64,000 nt of DNA from Jaminaea rosea (Eukaryota > Basidiomycota > Exobasidiomycetes > Microstromatales). Where the stretch lies: assembly GCF_003144245.1 (NCBI RefSeq), contig NW_020289987.1, forward strand, positions 490,076 to 554,075, read 5' to 3'. The notes beneath the pieces are model-generated. The model saw only the letters and a program-made list of their open reading frames with translations, had not been told where the DNA came from and made no database searches. The position numbers and the translations under genes were made by a program. Below, piece after piece: positions 11,682 to 22,357 of this stretch (positions are counted from its first letter, which is position 1; each line of letters begins with the position of its first letter).

Positions 11682-14201
11682 ATGTCTCTGCCTGCTTCTC
11701 CCCCTCATCTCTTGCCTCTTGAGCTAACCGCTCACGGCTTTGTCCCAGCGAGCAAGACGATAGCCAGTACGTCGACGTCTTTCTCGCTGCCCAGGACGCC
11801 TTGGGTTGGTCCCCCGCCTGGAGGAGCGACAACAGCAGCAGCAGCAGCAGCAGCCACGCCTACGCACATACGCTTGTCACTCTCACCAGCAGCACCAGCA
11901 GCAGCAGCCAAGACACGCAACACCATCGTGGCGCGTCGCTCCCATCTTACCATTCCATCGCGCACCACATCTCTCCCCACCAAACGAATCCTCACGGCTG
12001 TGATCCGCAACCACTCTCGCCCCTTTAGCGCTAACGCTACGACGAGCCACAGTCACGCCGCGGCCCTTGCTGCTGCCCAACGCTCCACCAGGCCCAAGAA
12101 CACGGTCCGCCCCTTTTCGGCTCCTTCGCCTACTTTTGTCCGCTCGACTTCCCCTGCCCATTTTATGGGTGCAATCGTGAATGCGAGTACCAAGATCACA
12201 ACGCACCGTAACCAGGGGACAATGACGACCAGTACGACGACGAGGCCCGTCTTCCCCATGCCTGCGCCACCAAGGATGTTTGGAAAACAAGACAGTGCAG
12301 AGAGGCCCAAGTCGAGCAAGCTGGACGCCGTGGGCGATGGGCCCAACGTCAACAGGAGCGCCGAGTCACCCGTTGATACCCCTATTTATCGCAAGCCGCC
12401 GCCTCCCCGCCCTCATTACACTGGCACCAGCACCAGCGTCGATAGCAAGGCGGAGCGAGATCTGCCCACTCCACCTTCTCCACGCTCTCCCTCGCACCAT
12501 CAGCCCATGTTCGACAGCGTATCCCCCTCTGCCCTCTACATAGTGGACAAGACCATGAAGGGGCAAGGCTTGCCTAATCTCAAGTTCATCATCGATGGTC
12601 ATTCCACTTCGAGCACGACGGGCATGGCGGTTTATGCTTGGAGGGAGGTGATTGAGAGGGTGTGCCCGAAGTTGATTGATGGTAAGTCGAGTTGGCTGCA
12701 GGCGAGAGAGATCGGAGGGGCTGGCTGGCTGACTGCGATCCTCTTCCTCCTCGTCGCCCGCACACAGAGATATCAGACGATGGCCTACTCATCCTCGAAG
12801 GGGATCTCACCATCCCGCATCCAGCCCGCGCGCTACAGCACAATCGCTCTACCACGACGACTGCCACTCACAACGCCCGCCGCATGAGTGCCTCGAGCCG
12901 CACGAGCGCGCGCCACCCCATGCCCACGCCAGCAAGCGTGCCCCTCCTCTCCCTCCCCGGCACCGCCAATACCGACAATGACATCCCCAAGCCAGACCCA
13001 ATCCCGCGCACCCAGTCCATCTCCCAAGCCCAAGTAGCCGCACTGGCCGAGCTGGCGCTCAACGTCGAGCTAGAGGCGGAAGCTGCCAAACAGCGTAGTC
13101 CACCCCGCGCCATCTCGCCCTCTTCTACCCCTGGCCGCAAGATTCGCGCACGCCTCCTCTCCCTCCGCAAAGTGGGCGGGGCTGGTCGACATGAGAGTGG
13201 GGGCAGCGATTCGACCGAGCGCAATGACTCTGCTGCAACGAAGGGCGTGAGGCGTGGGTCGGCTTGGTGGGATCAGCTGGCCCACCAACCCATCGTGGCT
13301 CCTCCTCCAGCTCCTCCTCCCCTACCACTGCCGCCGCTGGGCAGAACACATCCCGGCTCAGAGAGGACGCAAAGTGCTCCTAAGCTCAGTGACCCTTCGA
13401 GCTTCTCCGCCAACGGCAGTGGTCACAGCGGCGTTCAAGAGGAGAGAAAGCGATCTCTCTCTTCGCTCAACAGTCTGCGCCCCAAGTCACTCCTCTCTGG
13501 TGCGCCTCGTCCTCGATCGAGCAAGGTCTCTGGTGAGGGTAGTAGGAGTTTGCTCAAGATGAGCTCCTCGAGGAGGGGGAGCAGGAGCATTCATAAGGAA
13601 GGCGAGGAAGGGGAACAAGATGCAGAGGAGATGGAGATGGGATTGATCCCTCGTATGGGGAAAGTACATGGCGAGCTGGTAAGAGTCAGGGGCTGCGACC
13701 TGGAGACATTGAGGGCTTTGATCTTCTACTTGTGGTAAGTCGTCATGCACCCTCCAGCTTTATCGTTGATCCTCCTCATCTCAGGCTGACCCCTCCCCTC
13801 TCCCCGCACACAGCACCAACCAAGTACACTTCCACCCCTCCGCCACCCCGACGGGTCCAACCCCCCCATCACCCCCCCTCTCCCCCCTGCACGGGTACAC
13901 CCTCTCGCTTCAACTCTCCCTCCCCTCCCTCCTGCACCTCTCTCACACTTCCCTCCTCTCCCCCCCCTTCCTCACACCAAGTACGGTCCTCTCCCACCTG
14001 CTCAGCCCTTTTGCTCAACGTTTCCCGGCAATTAGGCGCGAGTGGCTTCGTTATGCTAGGCAGAGCTGGGATGAGGTGAGGGGGTCAGAGGGGAGTAAAG
14101 AGGTGTGGAGGAGGTTGGCCAGGGGTGAGTTGGAGGGAAGTGAGGGAGCGTTGATGGAGTTGATGGGTGGGTTGGGGGTGGGGAAGGGAGTGGGGGTGTG
14201 A
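11682..14201 (+). CDS. Disordered protein with a weak, split BTB/POZ-like resemblance
   Basis: Exons 11682-12681, 12768-13734 and 13814-14201 (donors G|GTAAGT and TG|GTAAGT) give 784 residues; the start could be earlier in the same frame. Most of the chain is Ser/Pro/Ala low-complexity with Ala and Pro runs. Folded-looking parts are LKFIIDGHSTSSTTG-AVYAWREVIERVCPKLI, ISDDGLLILEGD, then after about 270 disordered residues LVRVRGCDLETLRALIFYLWCTNQVHF, and a Leu-rich end with FPAIRREWLRYARQSW. The order (hydrophobic helix, then 'fxxLLxFxYt'-like helix and strand) is reminiscent of a BTB domain interrupted by a long insert. Function unknown; BTB call is tentative. Confidence 0.5.
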
Positions 14202-15192
14202 GACGTTCTCCGCATCTCCACGATGAACATGACGACGAGGTGACGATGTTTATCTTTTGCACACCTTCTTCCCTCCATTCCATCCTGCGAGCTGAATGCT
14301 CGACGCTGCGCTATGGTCTACACTATTTTTATTCGCCTCCACTCACGCACCTGTTATTCAGTATTATCGTCTTGTCCTTCTTCTTCGACTCTGCATAGAT
14401 CTCTTTATACCTCGCTGCTCTTGAAAATTGCGTACCTGCTTATCCCTTACACAGGACCGGTGTGTGCTCTGCGAATTACGAGGTCGAGATCAAGGTCGAC
14501 GTCGACGTCGAGGAGGAAGCCGTAATGGCGATTAAGGTCGCGCCTCGTGCCTCTCCTCGCCTCGTCGCTACGGTACTGTACAACACTCTTCCTTGTCCTC
14601 ACAAGCTCAACCGTCACTCATCGTCAGTACCGACCAGCATCGAGATCAACTCGATTCTGAATTGATGAATGCTCAAGGACCACGCCACAGAAGGGGAAGG
14701 CTGAGTCAAGAAGAGGAAAAGAAAAGAAAGGAACGTAAGGTGGGGCAGGTGGGAACGCGGCCAAGCCTCTACCGGTATGGATGGAGGCTGGTAGGGAAAA
14801 GAGAAGAGAGGAGAGAGGAGAAGGAGCAATAGACTTCTTTTTAAGCTCAAATGGTGCTTTGAAGCAGCCTCGTTGGGGCCTGGTGGTGTGGTGTGGTGTT
14901 GGGAGAGAAGGGAAGGAGTTGGAAGAGGTGGCCCGTTCTACGGCGATGAGAGGTGAGGAGCAAAGCTTGTCAATTTTGGGTGGGTGTCTTGCAGTGGTAG
15001 TTGAGGTCATGCTCATTGTTGAGCTGGTGTGTCTTGTCGAATCGAGTTCGAGGTGATGGCATTGTGCCGTAGGCTGGTATCACGGTGCGGATGAGCTGAG
15101 GTAGGTGGGTACTGTATTGCTGCTGCTGGTCGTGTCTTTGCGGCTGGAGATCGAGTATGATTGGGACTGGTGAGCCTGCTTCTAGGCTTAGT
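14202..15192. other. Convergent intergenic region
   Basis: Lies between the 3' ends of the BTB-like gene and RNase H-like gene A. It holds short purine-rich and GTCGAC-repeat stretches (about 14495-14515) but no supported gene. Confidence 0.4.
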
Positions 15193-16014
15193 TTAGTGAG
15201 CGTTGATGTAAGGGACAGGGACCTGCCTGTCCTGAGCAGCACGGCGGACTGCGTCCTCAGCGAGCCTAGCGAGCGAGCGACGAAGGCATGAGGAGCAGAG
15301 CCAGAGTCAGCTTCCCATTATCTCGACACCATCTGCCTGCTTGGCAGCCACGACAGCGCGCACTCACTTGGCTGCTTTCTTGATCTCCTTGCCCGGCTTC
15401 TCGACGTGGACAAATTCGACGGTGTGGCCAGCAGAGCGACGCTGCTTGACTGCCTTTTTGATGTCAGCCATGAGCTCAAGGGTGGCAGGAGCCTCGTCCT
15501 CGAAGGCGGTGAAGCGCACTGTGCTCGTGACGCTGGGCGGCGAGGGGAGTTGATGTGGTCTGAGTGCGGAGAAAAGAGACAGAGTAGTGGCGCGGCACGC
15601 GGGTGCTCACCACTTGACAGCAAAGTCATTGTCTGACTTGATGACTAGGTTGGCAGAGGGGGCAGCATCGAGGAGACGATTCAGGGCCTGTCCCGCGAGG
15701 AGTGGACCGCTCGACGATGTTCAGCTCGAGCTCAGCTCTATCATCTCCCCGCCGCTCGCACTCACGTAGAGCTCAGCCCAGTGACTATTGTCAGTACGAG
15801 GCGCGAGAACCTGCTCGCTCAGATTGTGGTGTCGGTAATGCCCGTCTTCGTAGTAAATGCCAATACCAGCACGACCATCGGCGGCGATGAGGCGGGAAGG
15901 AGAGGAGCTGTTGCTGTTGTTGTTGCTGGTGGGCGAGGAGCCGCGACGGCGGTTAGGAGTCGTGGTGCCCTTGACCGGCGAGGACGAGCCGTGAGTCCAA
16001 ATGTTAATGGGCAT
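15193..16014 (-). CDS. RNase H-like gene A (divergent, probably inactive)
   Basis: Four exons (16014-15766, 15687-15611, 15532-15368, 15265-15193), 187 residues. The first active-site Asp is His (NIWTHGSS), Glu is kept (WAELY), the third position is Asp (IKSDND), and the GH-x-G and final Asp region is replaced by VEKPGKEIKKAAK. A 25-residue Ser/Asn/Thr insert sits after strand 1. It alone has an extra intron inside the usual second exon. The last exon (LAEDAVRRAAQ) keeps the array's L-A-x-x-A start, which is why it belongs to the family despite low similarity. It marks the left edge of the array and points away from gene B. Likely a non-catalytic relative. Confidence 0.8.
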
Positions 16015-16614
16015 CTTGATGAGAGAGTGTGAGGCAAGGCACGTCTTTGTGAGAGGAGTCTTGAGGGTGATGAGGACGAGAGACAAAGGGAGTGATGAGC
16101 AGGAGGGAAAGAAGAGAAGAGGGATCCAGCGAGCGAGCAGTCGCTGAGCTGGCTGAGTCTCTCACTCCGCCAAGAGACTCCGAGTCAGTGTCGTCACCGC
16201 CACTCAGCGAGGCTCAGCCAAGCTCAGTGGTCGACGAAGCCACCGTCAGCTCTTCCTGTCGAGACCAACAAGGAGAGCAATTTGCTGACGCCCGCTTGAC
16301 ATCAGCTTGCCCGCCCGCCCGCCCGATTCTCGTCCTTTCCGAGCTCGAGTGTTGGTCTCGCATCCAGCCAAAGACGGCCTGTGTCTCCCTCCTACTTCCG
16401 TGTCAGGGTCCGCTTTGAAGCCGCGATGTCAAGTTTAGTCGCACATCGAGTCGCGGCTCTCGCGACGGCACATCAAAGGCGGCTCGTGCGGCACCAGATG
16501 GAAGGTCCATCAGCACCCGTCTCACACACGCTCACCTTCGCCTCCAAGAATGCCGCTTTGGCCCCTTGTTGTATCTTCTGCATCTTTTACTCCTATCCAA
16601 CCCATCCTCTGATC
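16015..16614. promoter_or_regulatory. Divergent region between RNase H-like genes A and B
   Basis: 600 bp. The part nearer B (from about 16283) matches the upstream part of gene D in blocks: GCTGACGCC-GCTTGAC, GTGTTGGTCTCGCATCCA, and a block ending in AGCACCCG. This shows that the promoter was duplicated with the gene. A CCCG repeat occurs at about 16310-16325. Confidence 0.5.
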
Positions 16615-17351
16615 ATGACTCTTCCAACGACCACCTATATCATCTACACCGACGGGGCCTGCCACGGCAACGGCGCCAATCCAGCGCTCCGGCAGGCGGA
16701 AGGTGCCATTGGCATCTATAGCGAAGATCTCGACGTCATGGAGCGACTTCCAGAGCAGATGCGTCCTCATACTGCAGACAAGTCTGAATTTTGGGCGAGT
16801 GGAAGCAGCTCTTTGTCCCATCTCTGTACAGTAGCTGACGATGCCCCTTCTCCCCCTCGCGACCAGGCCATCTACCGAGCGCTGCAGGAGGCTCCGCCCA
16901 TTCGACCGCTTCTGATCAGGACGGACTCAACACAGTGCATCAATACGCTCACCATCTGGTACTACGAATGGGTCGCACACGGCGGGCTCAAAACGAATGG
17001 GCGGAAAGACAAGAACTACAACTTGATCCGTGACATCATGGATGAGATTCTGCTGCGCAGATCACGAGGCCAGATGGTCAGCTTCAAGCACGTTTTGGGC
17101 CACTCGGGAAATGTTGGCAATGAGAGAGCGGACATGTTGGTCATTGGAAAAGAGCCTTCATCGAGACAAAAAAGATAGTGAGCTGACCGCTGCTACCTTC
17201 CTCCCTGCACCGGCCTCCTCGTCCGCTCGCAATCAGGCTTGCTCAATTGGCGCTGCAGTATCCAATCGTTGACGATGTCATTGGTTGGACCTATAGGTAC
17301 CCGGTCAGGAGCAAGGAGCAAGAGCGCGAACTTCCCGATGTCTCTCTCTAA
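16615..17351 (+). CDS. RNase H-like gene B (all catalytic residues present)
   Basis: Exons 16615-16794, 16867-17135 and 17237-17351, 187 residues. Active-site residues: IYTDGAC (Asp), KSEFW (Glu), RTDST (Asp), GHSG-NERAD (His and Asp). The first intron would use a GC donor (TGG|GCGAGT) with a normal CAG acceptor; because it is 72 nt, failure to splice would insert 24 residues after the Glu helix start without breaking the frame. The second donor is weak (AT|GTTGGT); if unused, the frame ends 16 codons later at 17176-17178. When spliced, the tail is LAQLALQYPIVDDVIGWTY, nearly the same as that of gene D. Presumed activity: cleavage of RNA in RNA/DNA hybrids. Confidence 0.8.
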
Positions 17352-17704
17352 CCACACGTTGGACGGCCGATGCTTCAAGCTGCGATACTGTCCAGCGGCA
17401 TGCGCAGCGCAACCCAGCAATGGGCTTGTCTCTCTTCTTGCTTACAGTAGCGTCGCCTATGAGTCCAGTTTAACACCGTGGCATCGGGCAAAATTTTCGT
17501 CTGTCTCCATGTACTGTAAGCGCTGTCACCGTCGTGTCTTGATGCATGGTACCAATCAGCACTTGTGACCCAGCCGCGGCTTGGCCGAGCGTAACGACAG
17601 AGCAAGCCGCTTTCCTGCCTTTCCGTTTGCCCCTGCTGCGCGTTTCTCATCTTGTCCTCACGACCATCACACTCAATTCGCTACCTCAAGAACAACACGC
17701 GCTC

Positions 17705-18330
17705 ATGGCTCCGCTCGTCATATACACCGACGGTTCTTGCCCAGGCAACGGCTATCCATACGCTCGAGGCAGCATCGGTGTCCACTGCCGCTTGTTTGAG
17801 CTCAGCGAGTCGCTGCCTGAGGACATGCGTCCTCACACCAGTCCAATGGCTGAGATGTATGTGGGTAATCAACTTTGCGAGGCAGCCTCCAACTTTACGA
17901 AGGGGAGAAAGCTCACCCCTCACCTCTCTCGCCCAACACACGCAGGCCATCCTTCGCGCCCTCGAAACGGCCCCCTGGACTTCCCTCACGATCCGCACCG
18001 ACTCCGAGCTGAGCGTCGACATTTGCAATGGCCTCGCTGACCGCTGGAAGAACAATGGCGGCAGGACCTCGTCGGGCAAGAGGCCCGCCAATTGGGATCT
18101 CGTCGTTGATGTGATGCAAGAGATTACCAACTACCGCTGCAATGGGCATCTGATCAAGGTCGAGTATGTGCCTGGCCATGCTGGTCATCCGGGAAATGAG
18201 AGGGCTCACAAGTGAGTCTGTAGGGCTATGACCTCGCACATCGAGCAGCATGCTCAATCCTCTTGACCTCCACTATTGGCCTCTTGCACCCAGCCTCGCT
18301 CAGGGGACCGCCCTTCCTCGTAGCCGCTAG
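17705..18330 (+). CDS. RNase H-like gene C
   Basis: Exons 17705-17860, 17946-18211, 18294-18330; 152 residues, essentially a bare RNase H domain. VIYTDGSCPGNG gives the first Asp, AEMY the Glu, IRTDSEL the third Asp, and VPGHAG the catalytic-loop His; the final position is His (NERAH) instead of Asp. The handle (WKNNGGRTSSGKRPANWDL) is close to E. coli RNase HI in layout. The tail is only about ten residues after LAQ. Splice sites are TAT|GTGGGT, CGCAG|GCC, AA|GTGAGT, CCCAG|C. It sits between the duplicated pair B and D, so it was either trapped by or precedes that duplication. Confidence 0.87.
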
Positions 18331-18932
18331 GCTCAGAGCATGCCGCGCACCACGGCAGACGATCGTCCTCCTCCGCAGACTTGTCTTGCGGCCCAAAAGC
18401 TCGACATTTTTGCCCCTTATCCTGTTTTCTCGACAAGATCTTTTCACCTCGCCAACTTGACAAGATCAACAACAGAGGCAACCTAGCATTGAGGTGCCTC
18501 GTCTCTCTCTCTTGCACTCGTGCTCGCCGCGAGTTACAGAGCATCCCATGATTCCTCTTCTTGCGATTCGCTTGTGTTTTCAATGTCAATCATTCAGCCG
18601 CCTGTTGAGCGTTTCTGATTCGACACAGTAAAGTAAGACATTGGCTGACGCCTGCTTGACGCTCGCTCGCCCGCTCAAGCCCGCCCGTGTTGGTCTCGCA
18701 TCCAAAATGCCACCCTTTGCCTGTCCCCCACTTCCCACTTCCAAATCTCACTCCTCTCCTTGACGCTCGTGCGACTCGACGCGGCGACACGGTCAACGAT
18801 GGCGGCCCGTGCGGTGACACATGGAAGCTCGCTCAGCACCCGCTGATCCCATGTTCCACTCAGTGGGTCGGAGGCGACGCTTGGACCTCTTCTCTCTTTC
18901 GATACGACAATCATCTACAACTGCTCTCTGCA

Positions 18933-19634
18933 ATGAGCTGGTACATCATCTACACAGATGGGGCTTGTCGGCGAGGAAAAGACGCTGATCCGCGATACTC
19001 TGAGCTACAATCGGAGGCAGCAATTGGTATCTTCACGGAGGATCACGATGTTCTCGAACGACTGCCAGACACTATGCGTCCTCACTCTGCTATCAAGGCT
19101 GAGTTCTATGTGGGTCAATCGAGGCTTCCAAGCAAAGTTGGTCTGTTCCATGCTAAGTCTCTACAATTCCTCCGCACGACCAGGCAATCTTCCGCGCTCT
19201 CGAAGACGCCCCACCTCTGCGCCCTCTCCTGCTGCGCACCGATTCAATGCAATGCGTCGACTCTCTGAACAAGTGGTACCACCACTGGAGACTCAGCGGC
19301 GGCTTCAAGACGGATGGAAGAAGAGTGGCCGATTGGGGGCTGATTCAGTCGATCATGCAAGAGATCCTTCAACGCCGAGCCCGCTCTCAGGTGGTGAGGG
19401 TCGAACACGTATTGGGGCATTCGGGTGAGAAGGGAAACGAGAGAGCAGACCTGTGAGTCAGTGGAGGTGCAGGCGATTGCTCACCTGGCTCATCACGCTG
19501 CTCCTTGACCCGCTTCATTCCGCAGGCTGGCTAAGCTGGCGCTGCAGCAACCTATCATCGACGATGTCATTGGCTGGACCTATACGTACCCAGTCGCAAA
19601 CAAAGGGGTAGAGCGCGGCGGGCCCCATCTCTAG
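18933..19634 (+). CDS. RNase H-like gene D (all catalytic residues present)
   Basis: Exons 18933-19109, 19184-19452, 19526-19634; 184 residues. Active-site set: IYTDGAC, KAEFY, RTDSM, GHSG-NERAD. It is the closest relative of B: shared elements include the ERLP-MRPH segment, the handle GGFKTDGR, the LAKLALQQPIIDDVIGWTYTYPV tail (differing at few positions) and upstream DNA back to about 18643. Unlike B, both of its introns have normal donors (TAT|GTGGGT and CT|GTGAGT), so D shows the ancestral splicing of the pair. Expected to be a functional cytosolic or nuclear RNase HI. Confidence 0.87.
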
Positions 19635-19985
19635 TTCTCAGTGGTCGCTACATTCACGAGCAATGCTATTGCCAGGCTCATTTCATGCTCATCTCCTCTG
19701 TACTCTTATGATTCACCTCACATTGAGCAGATGACGACGCGGGTTGGCTCTGCTCTTTTTGTCCTTCACTGTATCGCAAGCTGTTGCACACATTGAGCGT
19801 CCCTTTGACAATGTCTGCGCAGCTACGTCAGGTAGACCGTGGCGATGCTGTGACCGAGCAAGGCCAAGTCGGCTTTGCGGTCTCCCCGCCCGGCATCGCA
19901 GCACGAACAAGCAGATACATCTTCTCTCGCCCCTTTCCTTCCCTTCTCTCCACACAACATCGAACGATCACAGACATTGCAAACC

Positions 19986-20670
19986 ATGAGCAACAAGTAC
20001 GTTGTATACACCGACGGAGCTTGCCGCGACAATGGCTCTCGCACCCGTCGCCCCGAAGGCGCCATCGGTATCACCTCTGAGCTCGGCGACGTCTCTGAGC
20101 GCCTGCCTGAGAGCATGAGGCCCCACATCAACAACAAGGCTGAGCTTTGGGTGAGCGACCGAGTGCAGTACTGTGTTTCCTCAAAATCGCCCACTTGACG
20201 ACTGACAGTGCCTCTTTGCCCGTCGTGAACCACCACCAGGCCATCTACAAAGCCCTCCGCGCTGCACCCTACCACAGGCCCATCGAGCTGTGGACCGACT
20301 CTTCGGACTGCGTTAACACCTTCACCGACTGGTTCTGGGGATGGGAGGACAATGGAGGACGCAAGGCGAACGGTCAGCCCGTCGCCAATTGGAATCTGAT
20401 CTGCGACATAATGAAAGTCATTCGCTCTCGCCGCAACCAGACCATCAATTTCGGTCATGTCCCTGGTCACGCTAACGTGGCCGGTAATGAGCGTGCTGAT
20501 CGGTGAGTGGCCGCAGAGACGAAGGAGATTGAGAGCCGCCTTGAGAAGAGTCGACCTGACAATCAGAATACCCCGCCTCTCTTCCATCTTCACTCAGTCT
20601 TGCCCGCCAGGCTCTACCCTCCGAGACGACGCACATCGAGTACGCGGGCTACGCTGCCGCCTACTACTAG
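19986..20670 (+). CDS. RNase H-like gene E (all catalytic residues present)
   Basis: Exons 19986-20150, 20240-20502, 20598-20670; 166 residues. VVYTDGACRDNG, NNKAELW, WTDSSD and GHAN-NERAD supply the four acidic residues and the loop His. The N-N-x-x-E-L spacing is the canonical RNase HI one, making this one of the best candidates for an active enzyme. The third exon is short and aromatic at the end (YAGYAAAYY), a Tyr-rich finish also seen in F, G and I. Splice sites: TGG|GTGAGC, CCAG|GCC, CG|GTGAGT, TCAG|T. Confidence 0.88.
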
Positions 20671-21262
20671 GTAGTGTCGACTGAGCCACAAGCCACTACA
20701 GTCTGAAAGATGACGACTCCGCGTTCTGCTTTTTCCCCTGCAGTCACTCCCTCCAAGACCGCCTATCTGGGTTCCCCCATCGTGGCTAGCAGCGCAGGCA
20801 GTCCAGCGTTGAGTCTTTTCTCTCTCTCATTCAAGCTTCGATGTACTTTTAGCACGACCGTCTCTCCCCTCAACACCAATCCCATGTTTCCCCTCACCAA
20901 TGCAGCGCAACGCCATCTCCCTCTTCCTTCTTCCCCACACGCGCGTCGCGACGAGCTGAGGATCGCCCTCGCTCCCACGGTGTTGCTTTGTTCGCCTCGA
21001 CACGCTCGCTCGCCCCGCTCGATTAGGACGCACCAGCCTGCCTGCCTGCCTGCCGCCCGGCCGCCCGACCCAGATCCGCCCCGCTCCCACTTGACTTCCC
21101 CGCAGGCGCGCTTGCTTGCTTGCTGCACGACGTGCATGACTCCGAGTAGATTAGACGAACAAAGAAAGCTCTCACTAGCGCACGGTGCTCAACATCCAAG
21201 TAGCTGCGCACGAGGACGTCCCGCTTCTTTCCTTTCTATCCTCCCCATCACTCCTGCCTGCC

Positions 21263-21941
21263 ATGCCCCCTGCCTGCATCATCTACACCGACGGCGCCTG
21301 CGTCAACAACGGCTCGAAGAACCCTTACAACCCAGGAGAGAGCGCCTTTGGCGTGTGCGCTCCTTGGGGGGATCGCTCTGGACGTCTGCCAGCCGATTTG
21401 AGGACTCATACCAGCCAGAATGCTGAGCTCTACGTGAGTAGTCGCTGAGCGAGCTCGTCCTGGCATCTGTGCGCTGACCACCTTACGTATCTCTCTACCC
21501 TCTCGGCGCAGGCAATCTACATCGCCCTCCGTCAGGCGCCTTACGATCAGACGCTCCTAATCCGCACCGACTCGAGCTACAGTGTCAACACCCTCAATCA
21601 ATGGTGCTGGAAATGGCGCAACCGCGGCGGGTACAAGTCGGATGGTAATACGCCTGCCAATTGGGGCCTCGTGCAAGCCGTGATGGGCCAACTCGAGGAT
21701 CGACGCGAGAATGGTCAGAGAGTCCATATTGAGCATGTACGCGGGCATGCTGGATTCGCAGGGAATGAGAGGGCGCACGAGTGAGTATCATAGGTGAGGC
21801 TGTGCGCCACTTTCAGCTTCTCCTGCTGACCACCCTTGCCCTCCTCTTCACCCACACAGTCTCGCCCAAAAAGGCCTGCCCCTCCAGCGCAATGACTCGC
21901 CCCAGTCTTCGTACGACTCCGACTCCGACTACTACTACTGA
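21263..21941 (+). CDS. RNase H-like gene F
   Basis: Exons 21263-21433, 21512-21780, 21860-21941; 173 residues. IIYTDGACVNNG, NAELY and IRTDSS keep three acidic residues; the fourth is His (GHAG-NERAH). The handle is intact (WRNRGGYKSDGNTPANWGL). The tail after LAQKGL is Ser/Asp-rich and ends DSDSDYYY, a small version of the long acidic Tyr-ended tail of neighbour G. F and G are convergent, with 416 bp between their stops; that gap shows no further gene. Confidence 0.88.
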
Positions 21942-22357
21942 TAGTCTCGTCGCGAGTCAGATGAGCTCGCTGTTGCGTCCTCATGCCGGGCCTCTGCCGG
22001 TGGATGTCCACAGCAGCTCGTCTGTACCAAACGGCCCTGGCGGCCATGTTCTGTGGCTTCTTCCTTTCCTGTGCCCCTTACCCTGCCTATCTTTCCAGCT
22101 TGACCTCTTTCATCCAATCCGATTTTTGGCCCCTTCCCCGCGAATGGTGTGACGTCGCACCTCACAGCCTACTGTACTTCGAGCTGCCGAATCTTGAACA
22201 TCCCGTTTGTGCAGGGGAGCAGACTGAATGAGCCGGAGGAGTCGTCGTGCACAACAGGGATGGATTGCTGTAAGCCGCACCGCAGTGCGAAACAGGGTTG
22301 AGCGCGAGTATGTGAGTGAGGCGTGGGCCTTGGCGTCATATGAGGAGCTTCCATGGC

